Positions 43,690 through 52,944 of a DNA stretch of 64,000 nt are shown piece after piece (positions within the stretch are counted from its first letter, which is position 1; each line of letters starts with the position of its first letter). Position numbers and translations under genes: made by a program. Under the pieces are notes generated by a model. It was not told the origin of the DNA. It made no database searches and saw only the letters and a program-made list of their open reading frames with translations. The DNA is taken from the NCBI GenBank assembly GCA_050250755.1, contig JBFWOB010000012.1, positions 1 through 64,000 on the forward strand, read 5' to 3'. The stretch comes from Ga0077555 sp050250755 (lineage in GTDB: Bacteria > Pseudomonadota > Alphaproteobacteria > Rhizobiales > Hyphomicrobiaceae).

Positions 43690-45297
43690 TCACATTCGAA
43701 ATACGCCGAACTTCGTATCCTCAACCGGCGCGTTAAGTGTCGCAGCGAAGGCAAGGCCGAGCACGCGCCGCGTTTCTCGCGGGGCGATGATGCCGTCGTC
43801 CCAGATCTGCGAGGTTCCGTAATAAGGGTGCCCGTCGCGCTCGTAGGCGTCGAGGATCGGTTGCTTGAACTTAGCCTCGTCTTCGGCGCTCCACGTTTTG
43901 CCTTCGCCCTCGATGTTGTCGCGGCGGACAGTCGCCAGAACGCTCGCGGCCTGTATTCCGCCCATGACGGAGACGCGAGCGTTTGGCCACGTGAAGAGGA
44001 ATCGCGGCGAGTAGGCGCGGCCACACATTGCATAGTTACCGGCACCGTAGCTGCCCCCGATCACGACGGTGACCTTGGGTACGTTGGCGTTTGCGACCGT
44101 CATCACCATTTTCGCGCCGTTCCGCGCGATACCGCCGGCCTCCGCCTCGCGACCGACCATGAAACCGGTGATGTTCTGGAGGAACAGCAGCGGGATCTTG
44201 CGCTGGCAGGCGAGTTCGATGAAGTGTGCGGCCTTCTGAGCCGTCTCGGAATAGAGGATGCCGTTGTTGGCGAGGATGGCGACGGGAATGCCCTCGATGT
44301 GGGCGAATCCGGTGACGATAGTCGTGCCGTAATTGCGCTTGAACTCGTGCAACTCCGAACCGTCAACCAGGCGGGCGATCACTTCGCGGGTGTCGTACTG
44401 GGTCGCGAGTGAGGCTGGCACTACGCCGTCAATCTCGTCCGCATCGAAGGCCGGCAGGCGCGGAGTGCGCGTGAGGATGTCGGAGCGGTGTGGCGCGGTG
44501 AGCGTCGCCATGATGCCGCGTGCGATCTCGAGCGCATGGTCATCGTTGATGGCATAGTGGTCGGCAACGCCCGACAGACGTGTGTGCACTTCGGCGCCGC
44601 CAAGATCTTCCGAGGAGACGGTCTCGCCCGTTGCGGCTTTCACGAGCGGTGGTCCGCCGAGAAAGATTGTGCCCTGCCGCCGGACGATGATCGTCTCGTC
44701 GGACATGGCCGGTACGTACGCACCGCCGGCTGTGCAGCTCCCCATCACGACGGCGATCTGTGGGATGCCAGCCGCCGACATGCGCGCCTGATTGTAGAAA
44801 ATACGTCCGAAGTCGTCCTTGTCCGGGAACACGTCGGTCCAGTGGGGCAGGTTCGCGCCGCCGGAGTCGACGAGATAGATGCAGGGCAGATTGTTCTCGA
44901 CCGCGATCTCCTGCGCCCGCAGGTGCTTTTTTACGGTGAGCGGATAATACGTGCCGCCCTTGATCGTTGCGTCGTTGCAAACGATGACGCACTCGCGACC
45001 CGAGACGCGGCCTATGCCGGTGATGACGCCGGCGCCGTGGATGTCGCCCGAGTAGAGGCCGAGTGCCGCAAGCTGCGAGAGCTCGAGGAAAGGCGAGCCG
45101 GGATCGATCAGGCGCATCACGCGGTCGCGCGGCAGCAGCTTGCCACGGGCGATGTGTCGCTCGCGGAGCTTGTCGGGCCCGCCTACGGCTGCTTCGGCTC
45201 GCTTCGCCTCGAGATCGGCGACGAGTGTCTGCATGGCGGTCCGGTTGGCCTGGAAGGCTTCGGACGCAGTGTTGATCTCGGACTTCAGTATCGGCAT
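43690..45297 (-). CDS. Methylcrotonyl-CoA carboxylase beta subunit (carboxyltransferase)
   Basis: A 535-residue carboxyltransferase. RERHIARGKLLPRDRVMRLI, YLVDSGGANLPHWTDVFPD, VMGSCTAGGAYVPAMSDE, FLGGPPLVKAATGETVSSE, and FLQNITGFMVGREAEAGGIA match the methylcrotonyl-CoA carboxylase form, which acts in leucine breakdown. The biotin carboxylase alpha subunit is not in the window. The HMG-CoA lyase that completes the route lies at 49297. ATG 45297 is preceded by GGGAGACC. A related geranyl-CoA carboxylase cannot be excluded. Confidence 0.9.
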   Translation of the reverse strand: MPILKSEINTASEAFQANRTAMQTLVADLEAKRAEAAVGGPDKLRERHIARGKLLPRDRVMRLIDPGSPFLELSQLAALGLYSGDIHGAGVITGIGRVSGRECVIVCNDATIKGGTYYPLTVKKHLRAQEIAVENNLPCIYLVDSGGANLPHWTDVFPDKDDFGRIFYNQARMSAAGIPQIAVVMGSCTAGGAYVPAMSDETIIVRRQGTIFLGGPPLVKAATGETVSSEDLGGAEVHTRLSGVADHYAINDDHALEIARGIMATLTAPHRSDILTRTPRLPAFDADEIDGVVPASLATQYDTREVIARLVDGSELHEFKRNYGTTIVTGFAHIEGIPVAILANNGILYSETAQKAAHFIELACQRKIPLLFLQNITGFMVGREAEAGGIARNGAKMVMTVANANVPKVTVVIGGSYGAGNYAMCGRAYSPRFLFTWPNARVSVMGGIQAASVLATVRRDNIEGEGKTWSAEDEAKFKQPILDAYERDGHPYYGTSQIWDDGIIAPRETRRVLGLAFAATLNAPVEDTKFGVFRM

Positions 45298-45439
45298 GGG
45301 GTCTCCCTCGGCGCACGGGAACCCTATTCGGGGGGGCAAGAGCGGGCAAGGGGCGGGATTTGGAGAGAATGTATTGATACGAGTGGAGGGTGCGGTCTGG
45401 TTATTGTAGGTCTCTCGGCCACGGCGCTGGCGGTGAAAA

Positions 45440-46426
45440 TTGCGGCATGCCAGAAACATCAGTTCTGCATCGAACCGGACCTCTCCCTTGACCCCATCAG
45501 ATCAGCGCTCAGCCGAGCTCAAGGCCGTGGCGGTTGCCGCGATCGGCTCCATATCGGTCGGCTTCGTCCCGATGTTCATTTCGGGTCTGCAAAAGTCCGG
45601 CATGAATACGGTCTCGGCGCTGACATGGCGCTATATCGTGGCCCTTGCCGTCCTTCTTCCGCTGGCGCTGTGGCGCCACCGTTTGGTCGAGGAATGGCAG
45701 CGCGGCGGTAAGTGGCTGGTGCTCAACGGGTTGACGCTCGGGACGATGCAGGTGTTCTGCTACTTCAAGGCTGTCGAAACGCTGCCAACCAGCGTCGTGG
45801 TCACGCTCTTTTACTTCTATCCGGTCATGGCGCTTCTCGCGGATCGATTTCTGTTCGGATTGCCGATCCGTCGGGCGGCAGTTCTGGGCGTTGGGACAAT
45901 CGTTGCGGGTGTGGCGTTGACCAGCTCACCGGGCTTTGCCAGCGCTACGCTCGACATGCGCGGAGTCATGTATGTCGGCATTGCGGCCCTAGGGTACACG
46001 CTCTATATCGCGGCCGCCTATCCCGTAACCAAGAGGGTGGCGCCGATCGCGAGCGCGGTCTTTATTTATGGTGCTTATCTGGCCGCATTTGGATGTGCCG
46101 CCGCCATGCAGGGATTCTCGTTTCCGTCGACACCGGATCTGTGGATCAACGTGCTGTTCATCGGCACGCTCGGTGGCGCTCTGCAGATCCTATCGTTCTC
46201 GTATGCACTGCCGCGCCTCGCTGCATCCGGTTATGCCGCGATTGTGTGCCTCGAGTTCGTCACGGTGGTGCTGGCGGGTGTGTTTCTCATTGGCGAGCGG
46301 CTCGAGCGGATTCAATGGTTCGGTATCGCGCTGGTGCTCGGCGGCATCTTCCTGTCGCGCGCGAGCCGCGGCATGAGCCGAGCAGTGCCGCCGCCATCCG
46401 TGGTGGCGACGGAGCGTGAGAGTTAG
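45440..46426 (+). CDS. EamA/DMT-superfamily transporter
   Basis: A 328-residue inner-membrane protein with about ten hydrophobic helices in two EamA repeats (AVAAIGSISVGFVPMFISGL... and YVGIAALGYTLYIAAAYPV...). Family members export metabolites or sugars; no specificity is apparent. The reading frame starts with TTG at 45440 and a TTG at 45488 is another option; neither has a clear ribosome site, so the true start is uncertain. It is divergent from the carboxylase gene at 45297. Confidence 0.85.
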   Translation: MRHARNISSASNRTSPLTPSDQRSAELKAVAVAAIGSISVGFVPMFISGLQKSGMNTVSALTWRYIVALAVLLPLALWRHRLVEEWQRGGKWLVLNGLTLGTMQVFCYFKAVETLPTSVVVTLFYFYPVMALLADRFLFGLPIRRAAVLGVGTIVAGVALTSSPGFASATLDMRGVMYVGIAALGYTLYIAAAYPVTKRVAPIASAVFIYGAYLAAFGCAAAMQGFSFPSTPDLWINVLFIGTLGGALQILSFSYALPRLAASGYAAIVCLEFVTVVLAGVFLIGERLERIQWFGIALVLGGIFLSRASRGMSRAVPPPSVVATERES

Positions 46427-46455
46427 GTCGAATAATCGGCGATGAATTTCGAACG

Positions 46456-46483
46456 GCCGATCCCTCTGTGGGGAGAGATCGGC
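46456..46483. terminator. Hairpin between convergent DMT transporter and acyl-CoA dehydrogenase genes
   Basis: GCCGATC (46456-46462) pairs exactly with GATCGGC (46477-46483) around a 14-base loop. It lies in the 72-base gap between two gene ends, where a bidirectional terminator is expected. No strong T-run follows. Confidence 0.45.
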
Positions 46484-46498
46484 TATTCGTCGGTGAGA

Positions 46499-47677
46499 TT
46501 AGTAGCTGCGCGGCATGCCGAGAACATTCTGGCCGACGAAAGCGAGAATCATATTCGTGGAGATCGGCGCGGTCTGATAAAGGCGCGATTCGCGCCACTT
46601 GCGCTCAATCCCGTATTCGCGTGCGTAGGCAAACCCGCCGAACGTCTGCATGCACGCCTCGCCTGCATGCCACGCGGCCTCCGAAGCCAGCATCTTGCCC
46701 ATGTTGGCTTCGGCGCCGCAATCGCGCCCGGCCTCGAAGAGGGCTGCGCCCTTGGCAACCAGAAGCTCGGCTGCGGACAGCTCGGCATAGGCCCGTGCGA
46801 TCGGGAACTGTACGCCTTGATTTTTGCCGATGGGGTTGCCGAAAACTTTGCGCTCCTTGGCGTATTCGGTCGCGCGGTGGATGAAATACTTCGCGTCGCC
46901 CAGGCACTCCGCCGAGATGAGGAGGCGCTCAGCGTTCATACTCGAAAGAATGTAACGAAATCCCTGGCCCTCCTCGCCGACGAGCGCATCGGGCGGCACC
47001 TCGAGATTGTCGAAAAACACCTCGCAGGTGTTGTGATTGATCATCGCGTCGATCTTCTTCATCTCCAGTCCGCGGCCCTTGGCTTCGCGGAGATCGACGA
47101 GGAAGACAGAGAGACCTTCGGTGCGCCGCTTGACCTGATCGACCGGAGTCGTCCGTGCCAGCAAAAGCATCAGGTCTGATTGCATCACCCGGCTGGTCCA
47201 GACCTTCTGACCGTTGACGACATACTTGTTGCCCTTCTTTTCGGCCCGCGTCTTGAGCTGGGTCGTATCGGAGCCTGTTGTCGGCTCGGTCACGCCAAAG
47301 GCTTGCAGCCTGAGCTTTCCGGATGCGATCTCCGGGAGATATTTCTTCTTCTGTTCCTCGCTGCCGTGCCGGAGAACAGTGCCCATGGTGTACATCTGGG
47401 CGTGACACGCGGCAGCGTTGCAACCCATCTCATGAATTGTCTCGAGAACGGCGCAACCGGCTGATAGCGGAAGGCCCGAGCCGCCGTACTCCTCCGGAAT
47501 GAGGCAGGCTAGGTAGCCGGCTTCCGTCAGCGCGTTAACGAAATCCGTCGGGTACTCGTCCGCGTGATCCTGCTTCACCCAATATTCGTTCGGGAATTGC
47601 TCGCAGACGGCCCGCACGCCCTCTCGAATTTCGGTCCACTGTTGCTCGAGCGGCATGGTGAGCGGCTGGTCGGTCAT
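46499..47677 (-). CDS. Acyl-CoA dehydrogenase
   Basis: A 392-residue FAD flavoprotein. It contains AGYLACLIPEEYGGSGLPLS, FGVTEPTTGSDTTQLKTRAE, ILSSMNAERLLISAECLG, and a C-terminal GGFAYAREYGIERKWRESRL, YQTAPISTNMI, the last with the usual FAD contacts. It oxidises an acyl-CoA at the alpha-beta bond; chain type is not predictable, although nearby leucine-pathway genes make isovaleryl-CoA a possibility. ATG 47677 has GAGG upstream. Confidence 0.9.
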   Translation of the reverse strand: MTDQPLTMPLEQQWTEIREGVRAVCEQFPNEYWVKQDHADEYPTDFVNALTEAGYLACLIPEEYGGSGLPLSAGCAVLETIHEMGCNAAACHAQMYTMGTVLRHGSEEQKKKYLPEIASGKLRLQAFGVTEPTTGSDTTQLKTRAEKKGNKYVVNGQKVWTSRVMQSDLMLLLARTTPVDQVKRRTEGLSVFLVDLREAKGRGLEMKKIDAMINHNTCEVFFDNLEVPPDALVGEEGQGFRYILSSMNAERLLISAECLGDAKYFIHRATEYAKERKVFGNPIGKNQGVQFPIARAYAELSAAELLVAKGAALFEAGRDCGAEANMGKMLASEAAWHAGEACMQTFGGFAYAREYGIERKWRESRLYQTAPISTNMILAFVGQNVLGMPRSY

Positions 47678-47951
47678 CGATCTACCTCGGCTTATCAGAT
47701 CCAGTTGTCGGCCCATGGGCGGTGCCGGGGCCGGCGGGAATTTGTGAATTCATCGATCTGGATAGGCGCGCATCCCAATCCGCGCAAGTCTCGGCCAACA
47801 GAGGGTTGCCGACGGAGATCGGTTGCGAACGGGGGTAGATAGGGCGGAGGTGAGGGCAACGACGGCCGAGAAAGGTTGCGAGACTGTAAGTCAGCACTGG
47901 TCGGCTTCTCGCGTATAAGGCCGTGTCGGCCACAGACGAAAGCACCTGCCG

Positions 47952-49229
47952 GTGTTCAAATCCTTCTTTCCGAGCCCAAGGCTCTTCTTTATTTCCGCGG
48001 TGATCTATGCCGCGTTCGCCATCGCACTTTGGTACGTCGTCGGCGACGGCCTCGCGCAATGGCTTGGCGCTTCGCCGGCCGACGCCGAGGTGATCGGCCT
48101 TGGTCATTTCATAACGCCGCAATTTCTCTCGTTCAGTTTCTATTATGCGATCTGCTGCGCGATCTTTGCGGGCGCTTGGTTCATCCTCGCCCCCCACCCC
48201 TGGCAATGGTGGTCCGTTGTCGGCTCGATGGTGTTGATCTTCTCCAGCTACCTGACAGTGCAGGTCTCGGTAGCCATCAACAATTGGCGCCGGCCCTTCT
48301 TCGATGCGGTTCAGAATGCGCTTTCCGGGAACTCGACGACTACGGTCAGCCAGCTCAACGGCTTGATCATTTCGTTTTCGGCCATCGCCTTCATGTGGAT
48401 GGCCGTCTACGTGACCACTCGTTTCCTTGTCAGTCACTATATCTTCAGATGGCGGACGGCCATGAACGACTTTTATATGTCGCACTGGAAGACGGTGCGG
48501 CACGTGGAAGGTGCGGCGCAGCGCGTACAAGAGGATACGATGCGCTTCGCAACCATCATGGAGGATCTCGGCCTCTCGATCATCGAGGCGCTGATGACGC
48601 TGATAGCCTTTTTGCCGGTGCTCTATGTTCTCTCATCGCATGTGACTGAGCTACCTCTCGTGGGGCAGATCCCGGCGCCGTTGCTGATTGCATCGATCGT
48701 CTGGTCAGCGTTTGGGACAGGATTGCTTGCTCTGGCGGGTATCAAGCTGCCGGGCCTCAATTTCCGCAACCAGCGTGTCGAGGCGGCTTACCGGAAGGAG
48801 CTGGTCTACGGTGAGGACGACGCAAGCCGCGCGCAGCCAGAGATCGTCAGCGGCTTGTTCGGCGCTGTTCGCACCAACTACTTCCGTATGTATTTCCACT
48901 ACGCCTATTTCAACGTGTTTCGAGGCATGTATCTGCAGGCGGACAACATCTTCGCCTACGTAATATTGATTCCAACGATTGCGGCCGGGAAAATCACGTT
49001 CGGCCTTCTCCAACAGATCCTTACGGCCTTCTCGCAGGTCTCGACCTCGTTCCAGTATCTCGTCAACTCGTGGACCACGATCATTGAACTTCTGTCGATA
49101 CGGAAGCGGCTCGTCGCTTTCGAGGCAGCATTGGAGGGAGACGAGCTGGACGACATCGAGCACGAGAGCGATCCAGGGGGCGGACCGCCGCCGCCCGCCG
49201 CGGCCACAGTCGCGGCTTCCTCCGTCTGA
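47952..49229 (+). CDS. SbmA/BacA-like peptide or fatty-acid transporter
   Basis: A 425-residue membrane protein of the SbmA_BacA family, without an ATPase domain: RLFFISAVIYAAFAIALWYV, QVSVAINNWRRPFFDAVQNA, FRWRTAMNDFYMSHWKTVRH, EGAAQRVQEDTMRFATIMED, and RGMYLQADNIFAYVI. These proton-driven proteins import antimicrobial peptides and, in rhizobia, matter for symbiosis and very-long-chain fatty acids. The start is GTG 47952 with a weak ribosome site. A Pro-rich C-terminal tail follows the last helix. Confidence 0.85.
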   Translation: MFKSFFPSPRLFFISAVIYAAFAIALWYVVGDGLAQWLGASPADAEVIGLGHFITPQFLSFSFYYAICCAIFAGAWFILAPHPWQWWSVVGSMVLIFSSYLTVQVSVAINNWRRPFFDAVQNALSGNSTTTVSQLNGLIISFSAIAFMWMAVYVTTRFLVSHYIFRWRTAMNDFYMSHWKTVRHVEGAAQRVQEDTMRFATIMEDLGLSIIEALMTLIAFLPVLYVLSSHVTELPLVGQIPAPLLIASIVWSAFGTGLLALAGIKLPGLNFRNQRVEAAYRKELVYGEDDASRAQPEIVSGLFGAVRTNYFRMYFHYAYFNVFRGMYLQADNIFAYVILIPTIAAGKITFGLLQQILTAFSQVSTSFQYLVNSWTTIIELLSIRKRLVAFEAALEGDELDDIEHESDPGGGPPPPAAATVAASSV

Positions 49230-49236
49230 CATGCAA

Positions 49237-49263
49237 AACGCCCGGCACTGAAGGCCGGGCGTT
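49237..49263. terminator. Bidirectional terminator between SbmA-like and HMG-CoA lyase genes
   Basis: AACGCCCGGC (49237-49246) pairs with GCCGGGCGTT (49254-49263), 10 bp with a 7-base loop, right after the SbmA-like stop. The A-run before and the T-rich bases after suit both directions. Confidence 0.85.
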
Positions 49264-49296
49264 CTATACGAGCAAACGCGTTCGAGGGAACGATTA

Positions 49297-50244
49297 TTAC
49301 TCGGCTGCCTCTGCGAAAGTGGGAGGGGTAAAGCCTTTTGGAAGACCTACGCGAAGGATGGTGCCGTAGAATTTCTCGTCGGGGAGGGCCTTCTCGGCGA
49401 TCTCGCGGGCGGCACGATACTTCTCGAGGTCGATGCCAGTCCTTAGGCCCTCTTTCTCGAGCAGGAAGACGAGGTCCTCCATGACGATGTTGCCGGAGGC
49501 GCCCGGGGCGAAAGGACAACCACCGAGGCCACCGGTGGAGGCATCAAAAGCGCGTACGCCGGCTTCGAGCGCGGCGTAGACGTTGGCGAGGCCCAGTCCA
49601 CGCGTGTCGTGGAAGTGTGCGTAAACGGGTTTGCCCGCGGCCAGCTTCACAGTGTGATGGAAGAGGTTCGAGATCTCGCTGGGTGCCGCGTAACCGACCG
49701 TATCGGCGAGCAGGATCTCGTCGGCGCCGAGGCTCAGATAGCGATCGACGCCCCTCAGTACGTCGTCGGGATCAACCTTACCCTTGATCGTGCAGCCGAA
49801 GGAGGTCGCCAAGCATCCTTGGATGCGGACGTCCTTCCATTCCGGATTTTCATTGCGAAGCGCCACGACGTTTTCGAATTCGGCAAACGATTGGTCGACG
49901 GTCTTGCGCACGTTGGCGAGATTGTGCTCTTCCGAGATCGACAGCACGAAGTTGACGTTGCGAACGCCAGCTCTCAGCATATTTTCGGCGCCCTTCCGAT
50001 TGGGCGCCAGTGCCACGATCTTTGTCGCGGGAATGGAAAGCGCGCCTCTGGCCACGTCGGCGGCGTCGGCGAACTGCGCAATCACTTTCGGCGGCACAAA
50101 ATTCGTGATCTCGATCTCGCGTACGCCCGCGGCGGCAACAGCTCGCGCCCAGGCGAGCTTCGTCTCGGTCGGCACGAACGATTTTACGAGTTGCAGGCCG
50201 TCGCGCAGGCCCACTTCGCGGCAAATGACATCTGGTTTGTTCAT
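49297..50244 (-). CDS. Hydroxymethylglutaryl-CoA lyase
   Basis: A 315-residue TIM-barrel aldolase-type lyase splitting HMG-CoA into acetyl-CoA and acetoacetate, the last leucine-degradation step. The active-site strand EVGLRDGLQLVKSFVPTET is at about 11-29, the metal histidines are in YAHFHDTRGLGLANVY, and the cysteine motif GLGGCPFAPGASGN is at about 239-252. It lies 29 bases after an enoyl-CoA hydratase gene on the same strand, so they form an operon. Confidence 0.95.
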   Translation of the reverse strand: MNKPDVICREVGLRDGLQLVKSFVPTETKLAWARAVAAAGVREIEITNFVPPKVIAQFADAADVARGALSIPATKIVALAPNRKGAENMLRAGVRNVNFVLSISEEHNLANVRKTVDQSFAEFENVVALRNENPEWKDVRIQGCLATSFGCTIKGKVDPDDVLRGVDRYLSLGADEILLADTVGYAAPSEISNLFHHTVKLAAGKPVYAHFHDTRGLGLANVYAALEAGVRAFDASTGGLGGCPFAPGASGNIVMEDLVFLLEKEGLRTGIDLEKYRAAREIAEKALPDEKFYGTILRVGLPKGFTPPTFAEAAE

Positions 50245-50273
50245 GGGATGCGTCCCTACTGCACCGATGACTT

Positions 50274-51086
50274 TCAGCGGCCCTTATACACGGGCTTGCG
50301 CTTCTCGTTGAAGGCATTGATGCCCTCGTGGCGGTCCTCCGTGCCGACGGTCCGATTGTAGGATTCGATCTCGAAGGCGTAGCCGGCGGCGCGATCAACA
50401 TCCATCGCCTTGTCCATGGATTTCTTGGCCTGACGCACGGAAACGGGCGCGTTCGCTGCAATTTTGCGGGCGGTTGCCAGGGTGGCGTCCATCAATTCGG
50501 TGCCCGGTGTGACCTTGTTGATCATGCCCCATTCATAACCGTCTGCCGCTGTGAACGGTGTGCCGGTCAGGATGATTTCCTTGGCCCTGCGGACGCCGAC
50601 GGCACGCGGCAGGTTCTGCGTGCCCGCCGCACCCGGCATAATCCCAAGCGTCACCTCGGTCAGGGCGAAACGCGCGTGCTCGGCCGCGTAGACAAAATCG
50701 CAGGCGAGCGCGATTTCCATGCCGCCTGCATAGGCCGCACCGTTGATGGCGGCAATGATGGGGATCGGACAGTCGAGAATAGCCCGAACCATTTGCTCGA
50801 TAATGGCGTGCTGGCGGCGCCAAGTCTCGTCGGTCATGCCGCGGCGCTCCTTGAGATCGCCGCCCGAGCAGAATGCCTGGTCTCCGGTGCCGGTAATCAC
50901 GATGCAGGCCGCAGCGTTCTCTTGCACATAGAACTGCTGGAAGCAGTCGCGTAGGTCCGTCATCATCTGCGAGTTCATCGCATTGCGAACCTCGGGCCGA
51001 TTGAGCGTGATGAGGCACACCCTGTCGGCACTGATCTCGACCTTGATGGTTGAGAATTCGGTACGCAGGGGAGCATTGAGCGGCAT
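50274..51086 (-). CDS. Enoyl-CoA hydratase/isomerase family protein
   Basis: A 270-residue crotonase-fold protein: FCSGGDLKERRGM, the oxyanion-hole GAAYAGGMEIALACDFVYA, and EVTLGIMPGAAGTQNLPRAV with the usual active-site glutamate region. It lies just before the HMG-CoA lyase gene, where the methylglutaconyl-CoA hydratase of leucine breakdown would be expected. The link is by context; other unsaturated acyl-CoAs are possible. Confidence 0.88.
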   Translation of the reverse strand: MPLNAPLRTEFSTIKVEISADRVCLITLNRPEVRNAMNSQMMTDLRDCFQQFYVQENAAACIVITGTGDQAFCSGGDLKERRGMTDETWRRQHAIIEQMVRAILDCPIPIIAAINGAAYAGGMEIALACDFVYAAEHARFALTEVTLGIMPGAAGTQNLPRAVGVRRAKEIILTGTPFTAADGYEWGMINKVTPGTELMDATLATARKIAANAPVSVRQAKKSMDKAMDVDRAAGYAFEIESYNRTVGTEDRHEGINAFNEKRKPVYKGR

Positions 51087-51362
51087 TCGGATGTCCTCGG
51101 CTCTGGCGCGGCACTCTGGGTGGGGCGCTCGGTTGAAGTTGAGCCGGAGGTTAAGACGCGAGCTCCGGCATGGCTAGGTGCTGCGCTGGAGGTGCGTCAG
51201 CGACGCAGCCGAGCCCGAACCGGCACGCCCTTCCCGCAAGTTACGCGGTCTGTCGCTTGCCGCTCGCTCGCATACGGCTTGGGACCCTGCTTGACCCTGT
51301 GCGTCTCGCCTGCCACAAGCCCTGACCGGATAATCCCCTTTAGTGACCGGAAAGTATCTCTC

Positions 51363-51902
51363 ATGGCAGCGAAGGCAGCGGCGTCACCGGCCCATTGGTC
51401 CGATGACGTGTTCCGCGAAATGAAAACGCGGGACATCAACACGGTCTGTACCATCCCGGATGGTGGGCTCACCCAGCTTCTTCTGAAGATCGAGAGCGAT
51501 CCCGCGATGCGGTTGGTCACGCTTTCGACTGAGGAAGAGGGCATGGGGGTCGTGACGGGTCAATGGCTCGGCGGCAAGCGCGCGATGATCGCGATGCAGT
51601 CGTCTGGTGTCGGCAACTGCATCAATGCGTTGGGCTTTCCCGCGGCCTATCGGGCACCTTGCCTGATGCTGGTGACGATGCGGGGCCAGTGGGGCGAATT
51701 CAATCCATGGCAGGTCCCCATGGGGCAGGCTGTGCGTCCGGCACTTGAAGCCGTCGGTGTGCGCTGCTTCCCTGTCGACAAGCCAGAGGAAATTGCCGAA
51801 ACGTTCGCCGCCGCGGCCGACATGGCCTTCAACAGCACCATTTCCGCCGCCGTGCTGGTCAGCCAGCGTGTCATCGGCGCCAAGGGCTTTGGGCAGAAGT
51901 GA
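51363..51902 (+). CDS. TPP-dependent decarboxylase alpha-type subunit (ComD-like)
   Basis: A 179-residue Pyr-type (TPP activating) domain. The conserved glutamate is in TLSTEEEGMGVVTGQWLGG, and MQSSGVGNCINALGFPAAYR with MLVTMRGQWGEFNPWQVPMG are the family blocks. It resembles the alpha half of sulfopyruvate or phosphonopyruvate decarboxylases. It stops just before the beta-type gene (51907) and both together make one enzyme. The start at 51363 is chosen because the long open frame upstream is non-coding. Confidence 0.85.
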   Translation: MAAKAAASPAHWSDDVFREMKTRDINTVCTIPDGGLTQLLLKIESDPAMRLVTLSTEEEGMGVVTGQWLGGKRAMIAMQSSGVGNCINALGFPAAYRAPCLMLVTMRGQWGEFNPWQVPMGQAVRPALEAVGVRCFPVDKPEEIAETFAAAADMAFNSTISAAVLVSQRVIGAKGFGQK

Positions 51903-51906
51903 GGGC

Positions 51907-52521
51907 ATGATGAGCAAAGCTCCGAAAACAGCCGTTCTGTCGTCGAACAAGCTGCAACGCCGCCCGTTTGTGGCCGACGTCTTGAAGCATCGTGGGAACG
52001 GCCTCGTCGTGACTGGCCTCGGCAGCCCGACATGGGATTTGTTTGCTGCCGGAGACCGACCCGATAACCTCTACTCCTGGGGCGGAATGGGTCTCGCGGT
52101 GCCGACAGCGCTCGGCCTTGCCATGGCCCAACCGGATCGCCGTGTGCTTGCGATGACGGGCGACGGCGAGATCATGATGGGCATCGGCTCACTCGGCGTG
52201 GTTGCGGATCAGGCGCCGCAGAACCTTGCCATCCTGGTGCTGGACAACGAGCGCTTTTCCGAGACAGGCCGGCAGAAGGGCTTGACGGGTAACCGCGTCG
52301 ATCTTTGTGCGGTGGCCAAGGGTTTCGGCATTCGGGAGACGATGTTCGTCACTGAGGACGGTCAGAAGGATGAACTGGCGCGCTTCCTTTTCGAGGCGCC
52401 CGGGCCGATCCTCGCCGTGGCCAAGATTGCTCTCAGCGAGGACCCTTGGCGGCTCCCCGAAAAGGACGGAGCGGCCATCGCGCGCCGGTTCAAAATCTCG
52501 CTCGGCCTTGAGAAGGCCTGA
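51907..52521 (+). CDS. TPP-dependent decarboxylase beta-type subunit (ComE-like)
   Basis: A 204-residue PP-type domain that binds the diphosphate end of thiamine diphosphate. The metal motif is GDGEIMMGIGSLGVV ... LDNERFSETG (GDG followed by N about 30 residues later). It begins four bases after the alpha-type gene stop, so the two are translationally close. The substrate, a 2-oxo acid, cannot be fixed; sulfopyruvate, phosphonopyruvate or related acids are candidates. No other coenzyme M or phosphonate genes are in the window. Confidence 0.87.
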   Translation: MMSKAPKTAVLSSNKLQRRPFVADVLKHRGNGLVVTGLGSPTWDLFAAGDRPDNLYSWGGMGLAVPTALGLAMAQPDRRVLAMTGDGEIMMGIGSLGVVADQAPQNLAILVLDNERFSETGRQKGLTGNRVDLCAVAKGFGIRETMFVTEDGQKDELARFLFEAPGPILAVAKIALSEDPWRLPEKDGAAIARRFKISLGLEKA

Positions 52522-52944
52522 CGCGCCGGCAATCCAGGGAAGTGTTGGTAGAACCTATTTGAGTTTTCAAGGCGGGCCCGGATTTCATTCGGGCCCGCTT
52601 TGCGTTGTGAGCTCTCCTATTGGGTCGGCTCGGTTCTTGAGTTTCGGCGACTTTTCGCCCGAAGGGCGCGATGTCTTCACGGCTGCAATCAAGTTCATGT
52701 AGCCGCCCAATTGATTTTGAACATCGTATATATAAATTCGAGACCTATCGATCACTAAGTCGGCTGACATGGTGCTCGCCACCGGGGATTCGTGCGATGT
52801 GCCGGAGCACCGGCGCGTTCGCTACTGCCGGCATCGTTGGTAAACGCTTAAGCCGATCCCCTTGGCGCGCTGGCGATCGTGTGGCGCCCTTTTTGCACGT
52901 GTCTTAATGTAATCCGGGATTCATTCCGATCATCGGGCCACGAG
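52522..52944. other. Intergenic region between TPP enzyme and TPR gene
   Basis: It contains the terminator at 52572-52603 and an AT-rich patch near 52720-52740 (TATATATAAATT) that could hold the promoter for the TPR gene. I see no gene in it. Confidence 0.5.
52572..52603 (+). terminator. Intrinsic terminator after the TPP decarboxylase genes
   Basis: GCGGGCCCG (52572-52580) pairs with CGGGCCCGC (52590-52598) around a 9-base loop, followed by TTTGC. It lies 50 bases past the beta-subunit stop. Confidence 0.8.

Noticed and set aside
44488..45711. 407-codon plus-strand frame opposite the carboxylase beta gene
   Set aside because: A GC-rich shadow; the minus-strand product is a clear carboxyltransferase.
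47682..48530. 282-codon minus-strand frame overlapping the SbmA-like gene
   Set aside because: Low-complexity, Arg-rich shadow of a convincing membrane-protein gene on the plus strand.
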